Shown: in pieces, positions 55,216 through 64,000 of the stretch | Layout of the letters: each line of letters starts with the position of its first letter | How positions within the stretch are numbered: the first letter of the stretch is position 1 | DNA from: Epiperipatus broadwayi | Lineage: Eukaryota > Onychophora > Udeonychophora > Euonychophora > Peripatidae | NCBI GenBank assembly: GCA_028023455.1 | Contig: JAQFVV010012968.1 | Span: 300,108-364,107, forward strand | Direction: 5' to 3' | DNA length: 64,000 bases | Program-made: the position numbers and the translations under genes | Notes under the pieces: generated by a model | Database searches by the model: none | Seen by the model: only the letters and a program-made list of their open reading frames with translations | What the model was told of the DNA's origin: nothing

Positions 55216-58200
55216 TAACATTTTAAAAAGAGTCCAAAGAAATAAGTAAAGGAGTCCAAATATCAAGAATTATAAACAAATTTAAAGGTATATGAAATCA
55301 CTTGAAGTGAGTACACTAGTAATTCAATAAAATATAACTCAGGTATACAGGCAGTAGATCTTATGCACTTTCATTTCTTGGTTTGATGTTAAGCGCATGT
55401 TTAAACAAATACTAAGTGAATATGGTCTAGCAGGGCACCACTAGATTATCTGAATCTAGACACGGTTATATCTAATAACCTTTCACATGTACTGGGTTTG
55501 AATCCCTTTTTGGTACTTTATTTCTAATAAAAATGAGAGATTTTGCTTTTTGAGCCATATCACTATAAGCACTAATAGTTAGGTAAAAGTAAAACATCTT
55601 TAAACCCCAGTGGAGTTCATTGAACATAAATCATTTCTCAGATCTTAACATAACAAATGTGTTTCAATATTTTTATAAGTTCACTAGCTCAGATTATATA
55701 TAACTAATTTAGGATGGCAATTCACTCATCCTTGCATGAAATAGATGATGGGATGTGGTTATAATAATACTAAGAGATCACTAAATATTATTAAATCAAT
55801 ATTTATTTATGGCCTTTAAACAGTTAAACAGCTCATTAATTAAAATGTTGATGACGATGATGATGATGATAATAATAACAATAATGACAAGGGTTTCAAC
55901 TACAGCTCTAGGACTAAGCCTAAACATAAAACTAAATTTTATAAAGAAATTCATAGTTATTGCTTAATTTTAGCATATTTACTTATATCTTAAATAACTA
56001 ATATTCAACCATTGATGATGATGAATAATCACACTTAACAAAGACTACACTTAATGAAATATATACGCCTCCACCTCGTTTAATAAAACAAACTAATATT
56101 TATTACTGCATTTCTAACATATACATAAAAATTTCTAGATAAACATGAAAATTGACATGAATAATAATAATAATAATAATTAATTATATTACAATCCTCA
56201 GATTAATTTCAAGTTCTTCCCCCTTTCCCTTCAAATGTATATTGTATTAAGTTGGATGTCACATTGACCATGATTTTCACTCCATGAGAAAAGTATTTCA
56301 AGAGAAAAATATTATCTGCTCATTAGCACACATACTTTATAAATCTAACATGTAAGTAGAATGTAAAAGAAAATGTTAATAGAATTGAAAGAGCAAGTTT
56401 TAGAAAAGAGTTTTAAATCATTATCTCCCCCTCCCTTCCAAGCGCTGAAATCTATACTTTCTCAAGACAAAATAATTTAATATTTTAACACCACCTATTA
56501 TTTCACATTCACTCGCAATTATACACATATAAAAATATCATTATGTATGTGCATGTTTTATCCCATAATAACAAAATATTATTTAAAACCAAAATAATAA
56601 TAATATATTAGTTAAAACTAAAATCATAACACCATAAAAAAATTGTTTTACACATTAATATTTTTCATAACTGTAAAATTAATAAACAAATAATTTTGAT
56701 ACATTCAAGATCATTTATGAAGCTCAAAGTTATTATTAGTAAGACATTCTTGTTTTTAATCGATCTGAATAGTCTTTAAAAGTTCTTTAAATAAAATATA
56801 CCACTTTATTGCTAAAATGTTTATTAAGACTCAGATATCATAAAGAAAATAGATATGAAAAGTCATATTACCGATCTTTTGTTTGTGGCGAATTTCCAAG
56901 AGTTCAAACTTGTCTTGTATAATGTCTATATTTCTGCAGCTACCATTTCCGTTTTACGTGGGAACAATCTCTTTCTTGAGGTGTATAACTATTTGATGAT
57001 GATGACTCTATTGAGGTTATTTGCTTTAGTGGACAATTTGGAAATCATTATATTAATTTTTCTTCTCTTCCTGTCAAGCATGTGGATGAAATACAGCAGT
57101 TGTTTTCACATTTATAAATTTTCTTGAGTTTAAAATCAGTTGTTGTAACAATTAATTGGACTTGATGATTAATATTTATCAGTAGATTAATTCATCTTCT
57201 TTGAATGCAGGTGAATGCTTTCTTCCTTCTATTAAAAAAATCTTATTTCTCTGGTCAGTTGAAAGGTGTAGAATATTATTTTAGACACAACATCTTTTCT
57301 TTCCTATATGATGTGCAGCTTCCCCAGATGGTCCGGCAGAGATGGGACATACATATAATTTTTCTAGACAGCCATTTCTTATATTTTCAACATTCAATTT
57401 AATAGTTTAATAATCTGAATCATAATCACAAAAAAAAATAATAATTCCAGACAGCTTTTTATATCCAATTTTTAGCTAACTTAACCAATCAGAGATAGTG
57501 TCACTTGCTATTTTTGGACAAATTCATTTTAATTAGATCTCTAATTTATTTTCAACTAAATTATTTTTCAACTGAAAAGTTTAATCCTTTTTCCAGACAC
57601 TTTTGTTTTAAAAAAATAGACTTAATCCTTATTTCCTTTCTTTTTTTACATTTAGGTAACATTTCCAATCTTTGAGCTTCCTTCTTTAGATCTTAAGATA
57701 AGACAATTTCAAAATTAGAGCTCTCACCCATTATAAGCTCCCAAAGTGAAAAACAACTATTTACAAAAAAAATTGCTACAAAGATAAATATCTGATTAAA
57801 CCGATTTCCTCTTTCAACATAAAATTGTACAAAAAAAAATAATTTGACAGATTTAATCCTTCCTTTTTTTTCAATATTTAGTAAATGTAAATTTCTGTAT
57901 GTAATGTACACACATCCTTCATTCTTTCAAATCATTCATAAACTAACATTAAATAATATAATTGCTAGCTTAGTAATTATAACCCTATTATTTAATTAAA
58001 TCTGTAACTTTTAAATCCCAATTACAATTATAGAAAGAAAAATAGAAGCATAGAATAAGATATTAGAATTGATCAAGCATAGGTTAGTTTTAAAGAAAGT
58101 TAAAATGTTGTATATTTGAAATATAAAACAATTAAATAGTTTACACATACATTGCCTATACGTATGCATTATAACTTTGCTTTTTAAAGAAAAATTAAAA

Positions 58201-58441
58201 TATTAAATAGTTTAAATGTGTGTATTACCTTTCTATCAACACACAAACAAATAAAGCATATAATTGTTGACCTACTCTCTCTCTGTTTAAAGCTTTTAGA
58301 ATTTTGATCTGGTAGGGTTTGAACTTGGATGCCCTTCAGCTTCTTTTATGGTTATATAAAATTGTGATGATGATTTTTGGTTTACCTTTTCTACATGCAC
58401 ATTACTATAAATTTATCTAGTGACTAAATTGTAATGGCACA
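55214..58441 (-). repeat. LTR of E copy 2 (3' LTR on minus strand)
   Basis: Homologous to 11550-14871. The U5-end block after CGTAACA is different again. It carries a 10-bp deletion at about 57080 that shifts the antisense frame present in copy 1. Confidence 0.92.
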
Positions 58442-58442
58442 A

Positions 58443-58456
58443 CTTTCTCCCCCTTC
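58443..58456 (-). promoter_or_regulatory. Polypurine tract of E copy 2
   Basis: The minus strand reads GAAGGGGGAGAAAG, two bases before the LTR start TGTGCC. Confidence 0.85.
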
Positions 58457-58625
58457 GGATAAAATCATCAGCACTTTTGTTTTAACTATATTTAAAAAAA
58501 AATCCTAACTAATAAATACACTAATAATAATAAACACTTATAATATATATAAAAAAAAGAACTACTGGTAAATATATTTTTCATTAGAAAACCTAAAAGT
58601 AATTTATTTGGAGATCTTTGCCAGG

Positions 58626-58755
58626 CTATTCTGCTGAAGTATAAGGGATCAAACTCCTAGAATTATAGGTTCCCTTATTCTCATCAAGAGCAGCAAGCAT
58701 AAAGGCATTCTCTCCTATTTTTTTTATTAATTTGGATGGCTTTTTCTTTTCAAAT
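58626..58755 (-). pseudogene. Detached C-terminal extension of the E protein
   Basis: Just past the stop of the copy-2 ORF, in a different frame, about 43 codons stay open (KPSKLIKKIGENAFMLAALD, later SRSLIPYTSAE) to a TAG. One base of frame difference at about 58753 separates it from the ORF. Copy 1 lacks this segment through a deletion of about 130 bp. It is most simply the lost natural end of the protein. It has no recognised domain. Confidence 0.5.
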
Positions 58756-60402
58756 CATATTGTGGTCTGCATAAAAATGCACCTGTACATCCAGTCCCTT
58801 TTTAATAGTTCCATTTTTCATCTTGACTGGATATTTATAAAACATATCCGGAGGATTTATTTTATATAACCTCCTATTACAGACCCCATTTAGAAATATG
58901 GACTCTTGGTACCATACATAATATGCCTTGAAGTTTTTCAGAGAGATTGACTCTCTATACCATACATACTTTATTTTTAAACTTTCCAGAAAGATTGACT
59001 CTCTGTACCATATATAATTCATCCTTAAATCTTCCAGAGAGATTGATTCTCTGGGCCACGTATAATTTATTTTTAAATTTTCTAGAAAGGTTGACTCTTT
59101 GTACCATATATAAGGCACATTTAAATTTTCCAGAGCATTTACATTTTTCAGAGAGATAGATTCTCTGTACCATATATAATGGACATTTAAACTCTTCAGA
59201 GAGATTGACTCTCTGTGCCATGTATAATTTATTTTTAAACTCTCTAAAAAGGTTGACTCTTTGTACCAAATATAAGGCACACTTAAATTTAACAGAGCAT
59301 TTAAATTTTTCAGAGAGATTGATTCTCTGTCTGATACACACTGGACATTTACATTTTTCAGAGAGATTGCCTCTCTGTACCAGATATAACTTATTTTTGA
59401 CTTTTCCAGAGCAGTTGAATTTTTCAGAGAGATTTGGACATTTACATTTTTCAGAGAGATTGCCTCTCTATACCATATATAAGGTATCTCCAATCTATTT
59501 AAGAAGACAGATTTTTGAAACCAAACATGCTGGTTAGTTACTAGATTGAGAACTACAGACTGTTGAAACTTTTGCTCTCTTTCTAAAATAACTGGTTTCA
59601 TCTCCCTTATTGCCTCTCCTAAATCAATCATCTTATCGGATGCATGAAGTTTTTCCTCCAACTCTCTTTTCCTTCTTTTCACTTCATGATCTATCCCCAT
59701 CTGCTCTCTGTCCATTACCTCATGTATTCTTTTTACTGAGATATTAGGTTTTATGGCTACTATCGGCCTTTCCACTTCTTGGAACTTATCCCCTATCAGT
59801 GTATCTAACTTTACATTATTTTCTCTATTATCAGTGGTCTGACTATCTTCTATTATACTTTCAGTAGTTTTCTCTATATGAGGTTCTTCGATCTCTGTTT
59901 CCCAGGCCATGATCATTCGGTTGTTGCTTTCAATAGAGTTATCTATTTTTGCTTTGAGATCTTCTCTCAAACTTTCTATCCCTTGTTTACTATCTTCTCT
60001 TAGACTCTCTATACTTTTCTCCATTTTTAGTTCTAGATTTACTATACTTTTATTATTTTTCTCTATCTTTTGTTCTAGATTTATCATCCCTTGCTTACTA
60101 TCTTCTCTTAGACTTTCTATATTTTTAAGTAACTGCCTCATCATTAATTTCATGTCTGAGAGTTCTTTATTTTCTGTCTGAATCTGGCCAACTTCCGGCT
60201 CCTCATCTACTTCCACACTTGAGGTCGTATTATTGCTACTACCATTAAAGGCATCTTCCTCTACTTCCTCTCTTTCCTTTTGTGTTTGTTTTAAGAACCC
60301 CCCCCCATCCTCTTCTTCAGTAGGAAAACAATCACTGATTCCTGGTATTGGGGCACCTTCCTCTTCCATAACCTCTTCCATACTATAATTTAGTTCACTC
60401 AT
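58750..60402 (-). CDS. Repeat-rich protein of element E, copy 2 (550 aa, family unknown)
   Basis: Not recognised. The first 70 residues are acidic (runs of Glu, with a short Gly run). Residues 85-195 hold IESLREDSKQG-type repeats with a coiled-coil-like pattern. From about residue 195 the sequence follows copy 1 (NNVKLDTLIGD, HEVKRRKRELEEKLHASDKM). Then come about twelve 16-residue units (Y-I/T/V-W-Y-R-E-S-I-S-L-K-N pattern), two more than in copy 1, and the tail INPPDMFYKYPVKMKNG. The N-terminal thirds of the two copies barely align while the rest is nearly identical. The stop after FYADHNMI seems to come from a one-base frameshift. The start is the first ATG of the frame (MSELNYSMEEV). A Gag-like or structural role is inference from position only. 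Confidence 0.75.
   Translation of the reverse strand: MSELNYSMEEVMEEEGAPIPGISDCFPTEEEDGGGFLKQTQKEREEVEEDAFNGSSNNTTSSVEVDEEPEVGQIQTENKELSDMKLMMRQLLKNIESLREDSKQGMINLEQKIEKNNKSIVNLELKMEKSIESLREDSKQGIESLREDLKAKIDNSIESNNRMIMAWETEIEEPHIEKTTESIIEDSQTTDNRENNVKLDTLIGDKFQEVERPIVAIKPNISVKRIHEVMDREQMGIDHEVKRRKRELEEKLHASDKMIDLGEAIREMKPVILEREQKFQQSVVLNLVTNQHVWFQKSVFLNRLEIPYIWYREAISLKNVNVQISLKNSTALEKSKISYIWYREAISLKNVNVQCVSDRESISLKNLNALLNLSVPYIWYKESTFLESLKINYTWHRESISLKSLNVHYIWYRESISLKNVNALENLNVPYIWYKESTFLENLKINYTWPRESISLEDLRMNYIWYRESIFLESLKIKYVWYRESISLKNFKAYYVWYQESIFLNGVCNRRLYKINPPDMFYKYPVKMKNGTIKKGLDVQVHFYADHNMI
58895..59490 (-). repeat. 48-bp coding minisatellite of E copy 2
   Basis: Cores begin at 58941, 58989, 59037 and 59085, showing an exact 48-bp period. 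Most units have AGAGAG...CTCTCT arms. Copy number is higher than in copy 1. Confidence 0.92.
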
Positions 60403-61717
60403 GTTATAAAACTATATATATATATCCCATCTGTACTTCCCTGACCATCAAAAATCCACACATCTTCTCCCTGTCTGACACCTATTCTGACCAACTGACT
60501 GATTTGATTTTCACCTTATTATGCATTACAAATACAACAAAAAAAAATTTTAATATCCTTATTTAATGAACTACACAACAATAATCTATATAGTGCATGT
60601 CTGTCTGTAATAGCCCAAATTATACATTCATCCATTTTCCCAGAAATCTGACAGATATTGACAGTCCACAGAATGACTAGCAGTTCACAATCTTGAGATA
60701 AATAAAAGAATTTATTCACAGCACTATAATCACACAATGCATCACGAGCACTCAGAAGATCATCCCAATTCGATCACTATTAGCTACCACAACCCTTGAT
60801 TGAATAAAACAAACTCTGTTGCAATAAAAGAAGTATTTTAAGTCTTGGGGGCTAAAGTAGATAAACTATGCCTTGCTCTCTCTCTTGGAGTCTTATGTGG
60901 CAAGTATCAATGAATTCCCTGCTTATTATAGATTACTGAAAACTAAGCCTTGCTCTCTGTCTTGGAGACTTATATAGACTGACATCATGGCAGAACTACT
61001 GTTAACTGCTTCATGATAACATAAGAATAACATATAAACTTGATTGGAAAACTATGCCGTGCTCTCTCTCTTGGAGACTTATAGGCTGGTATCATGGCAG
61101 GTCTGCTGTTAACTGCTTCATGATAAAATAAAGATAACATATAAATTGGGTTGGAGCAGTGAATGGGTTTGATCATTCATAAGTTACATGAAATACACAG
61201 CATTCTCAAGGCAATGACAAAACTCTCCACCCATCATCAAAACTGCAATCTAACCAACCAAACTCCAACGATCAACCATCCAATCAAACCTCTAAAATCA
61301 TAGACTTTTTTACAAAATGAACTCCTCCAAACACACATGAGACTACTATTCCATAATTCATCACTATTACTATGCCTATCCTATCTGGCAATAAATTATT
61401 TTAATGTTCCACAAAAAAAAATCTATTATTTATTTCACCTTTGTCTTAAGTTGTGATATTCATCTCTATTTTCAAAATTGATAAAAAAAAACAAGCTGTT
61501 TTATGGCTGTACCCATTTTATCATCATCAATGAAAAATTAAATCATATTAAACATCATCATCTAAAATAAGACTGTTTGGCCAAGAAAATTTTGTAAGAC
61601 AAAAAAAAAATTTTTACTGAAAAAAAAAAAAATTTTACTAAAAAATTTCTCTATTTTTAACCACACATCTCCTATCATTCTATAGACTCTCTTTTTCAGG
61701 TATATGGTAAAATCTCA
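60403..61717 (-). other. 5' leader of E copy 2
   Basis: Contains the small open frame at 60519-60737 and the tandem units at about 60860-61130, as in copy 1. Homopolymer A/T runs at 61600-61640 precede the PBS. Confidence 0.6.
60519..60737 (-). CDS. Possible upstream small ORF in the E leader, copy 2 (72 aa)
   Basis: Counterpart of 16875-17084: same MCDYSAV start and same core, with a different last dozen residues after a small indel in a run of A's. No domain recognised. Confidence 0.3.
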   Translation of the reverse strand: MCDYSAVNKFFYLSQDCELLVILWTVNICQISGKMDECIIWAITDRHALYRLLLCSSLNKDIKIFFCCICNA

Positions 61718-61736
61718 GGCCCCAGTTGGGTGTCCA
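61718..61736 (-). promoter_or_regulatory. Primer-binding site of E copy 2
   Basis: Identical to the copy-1 site on the minus strand (TGGACACCCAACTGGGGCC), one base after the LTR. Confidence 0.8.
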
Positions 61737-61737
61737 T

Positions 61738-64000
61738 TGCAACATAATTAAAGTTACTCAAAGAAATATTTAAAGGAGTCCAAATATCAAGAATTATAAA
61801 CAAATTATTAATAAGTATTATAACTCAGGTATATGAAATCACGTGAGGTGAGTACACTAGTAATTCAATAAAATATAACTCAGGTATACAAGCAGTAGAT
61901 CTTATCCACTTTCATTTCTTGGTTTGATGTTAAGCACATGTTTAAACAAATACTAAGTGAATATGGTCTAGCAGGGCGCCACTAGATTATCTGAATCTAG
62001 ACACGGTTATATCTAATAACCTTTCACATGTACCGGGTTTGAATCCCTTTTTGGTACTTTATTTCTAATAAAAATGAGAGATTTTGCTTTTTGAGCCATA
62101 TCACTATAAGCACTAATAGTTAGGTAAAAGTAAAACATCTTTAAAACCCAGTGGAGTTCATTGAACATAAATCATTTCTCAGATCTTAACATAACAAATG
62201 TGTTTCAATATTTTTATAAGTTCACTAGCTCAGATTATATATAACTAATTTAGGATGGCAATTCACTCATCCTTGCATGAAATAGATGATGGGATGTGGT
62301 TATAATAATACTAAGAGATCACTAAATATTATTAAATCAATATTTATTTGAGGCCTTTAAACAGTTAAACAGCTCATTAATTAAAACGTTGATGATGATG
62401 ATGATAATAATAACAATAATGACAAGGGTTTCAACTACAGCTCTAGGAATAAGCCTAAACATAAAACTAAATTTTATAAAGAAATTCATAATTATTGCTT
62501 AATTTTAGCATATTTACTTATATCTTAAATAACTAATATTCAACCATTGATGATGACGAATAATCACACTTAACAAAGACTACACTTAATGAAATATATA
62601 CGCCTCCGCCTTGTTTAATAAAACAAACTAATATTTATTACTGCATTTCTAACATATACATAAAAATTTCTAGATAAACATGAAAATTGACATGAATAAT
62701 AATAATAATAATAATTAATTATATTACAATCCTCAGATTAATTTCAAGTTCTTCCCCCTTTCCCTTCAAATGTATATTGTATTAAGTTGGATGTCACATT
62801 GACCATGATTTTCACTCCATGAGAAAAGTATTTCAAGAGAAAAATATTATCTGCTCATTAGCACACATACTTTATAAATCTAACATGTAAGTAGAATGTA
62901 AAAGAAAATGTTAATAGAATTGAAAGAGCAAGTTTTAGAAAAGAGTTTTAAATCATTATCTCCCCCTCCCTTCCAAGCGCTGAAATCTATACTTTCTCAA
63001 GACAAAATAATTTAATATTTTAACACCACCTATTATTTCACATTCACTCGCAATTATACACATATAAAAATATCATTATGTATGTGCATGTTTTATCCCA
63101 TAATAACAAAATATTATTTAAAACCAAAATAATAATAATATATTAGTTAAAACTAAAATCATAACACCATAAAAAAAATTGTTTTACACATTAATATTTT
63201 TCATAACTGTAAAATTAATAAACAAATAATTTTGATACATTCAAGATCATTTATGAAGCTCAAAGTTATTATTAGTAAGACATTCTTGTTTTTAATCGAT
63301 CTGAATAGTCTTTAAAAGTTCTTTAAATAAAATATACCACTTTATTGCTAAAATGTTCATTAAGACTCGGATATCATAAAGAAAATAGATATGAAAAATC
63401 ATATTACCGATCTTTTGTTTGTGGTAAATTTCCAAGGGTTCAAACTTGTCTTGTATAATGTCTATATTTCTGCAGCTACCATTTCCGTTTTACATGGGAA
63501 CAATCTCTTTCTTGAGGTGTATAACTATTTGATGATGATGACTCTATTGAGGTTATTTGCTTTAGTGGACAATTTGGAAATCATTATATTAATTTTTCTT
63601 CTCTTCCTGTCAAGCATGTGGATGAAATACAGCAGTTATTTTCACATTTATAAATTTTCTTGAGTTTAAAATCAGTTGTTGTAACAATTAATTGGACTTG
63701 ATGATTAATATTTATCAGTAGATTAATTCATCTTCTTTGAATGCAGGTGAATGCTTTCTTCCTTCTATTAAAAAAATCTTATTTCTCTGGTCAGTTGAAA
63801 GGTGTAGAATATTATTTTAGACACAACATCTTTTCTTTCCTATATGATGTGCAGCTTCCCCAGATGGTCCGGCAGAGATGGGACATACATATAATTTTTC
63901 TAGACAGCCATTTCTTATATTTTCAACATTCAATTTAATAGTTTAATAATCTGAATCATAATCACAAAAAAAATAATAATTCCAGACAGCTTTTTATATC
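61738..64000 (-). repeat. LTR of E copy 2 (5' LTR on minus strand, truncated by window)
   Basis: Starts TGCAACATAATT in plus orientation and is nearly identical to 55214-57480 over the visible part, apart from the U5-end block. Confidence 0.92.

Larger units (their letters stand above)
55214..64000 (-). mobile_element. Long-LTR retroelement E, copy 2 (cut by the window end)
   Basis: Same plan as copy 1: LTR (55214-58441), interior (58442-61737) with PPT, ORF, leader and PBS, then the second LTR from 61738, which leaves the window. The LTR pair is very similar over the shared part, so the insertion looks young. The left LTR terminus is CGTAACA instead of TGTAACA. Interior and LTR differ from copy 1 by scattered substitutions and small indels, so the two copies are separate insertions of one family and not a simple segmental duplication. 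Confidence 0.92.

Noticed and set aside
58955-59341. Second minus-strand frame of 128 codons with its own repeats
   Set aside because: A period of 48 bp keeps other frames open too; copy 1 lacks a comparable frame of this length.

Overview
The window is a gene-poor, very AT-rich stretch of invertebrate-type nuclear DNA. No confident host protein-coding gene or standard tRNA/rRNA gene is visible. Long trinucleotide and TA microsatellites, decayed LINEs, a Penelope-like element with hammerhead ribozymes, foldback elements and several long-LTR retroelements point to a metazoan. The phylum cannot be fixed from this sequence; an arthropod or mollusc-like genome fits.

Layout. 1-6.5 kb holds a foldback insertion, a broken LINE reverse transcriptase bracketed by ATT microsatellites, and a pogo/Tigger-like MITE. 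6.5-11.4 kb is a non-autonomous LTR element on the minus strand (1.87-kb LTRs, 1.2-kb non-coding repetitive interior). After a 107-bp TA tract, 11.55-21.43 kb is a complete 9.9-kb LTR element on the minus strand, called E here: 3.3-kb LTRs, a PBS, a PPT, and one 564-codon ORF with 16-residue repeats but no recognisable pol. 21.8-32.4 kb holds LINE scraps, foldbacks and a well-formed hammerhead ribozyme in otherwise featureless DNA. 32.45-34.89 kb is a CpG-richer, TG...CA-bounded block in a TA tract, probably a solo LTR. 35.6-38.4 kb is a head-to-head pair of Penelope-like fragments (RT with YVDD, GIY-YIG), and 44.1-44.7 kb is an inverted pair of tails of a related element. 45.7-46.4 kb is a Tc1/mariner-like remnant. 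47.2-54.2 kb is an extremely AT-rich block with TGTAATGG...CCATTACA ends and a textbook core promoter in its middle. 55.2-64.0 kb is a second copy of E, cut by the window end.

The most interesting material is the E family. Its LTRs together are longer than its interior. It encodes only an unrecognised protein with a hypervariable coiled-coil-like N-terminus, a 48-bp (16-aa) repeat in which most units carry a DNA palindrome, and a conserved C-terminal block damaged differently in each copy. Each of the three or four LTR-type insertions whose borders can be read abuts a (TA)n microsatellite, which suggests TA-directed integration or TA growth at insertion borders. All calls come from reading the sequence by eye; no search was run.
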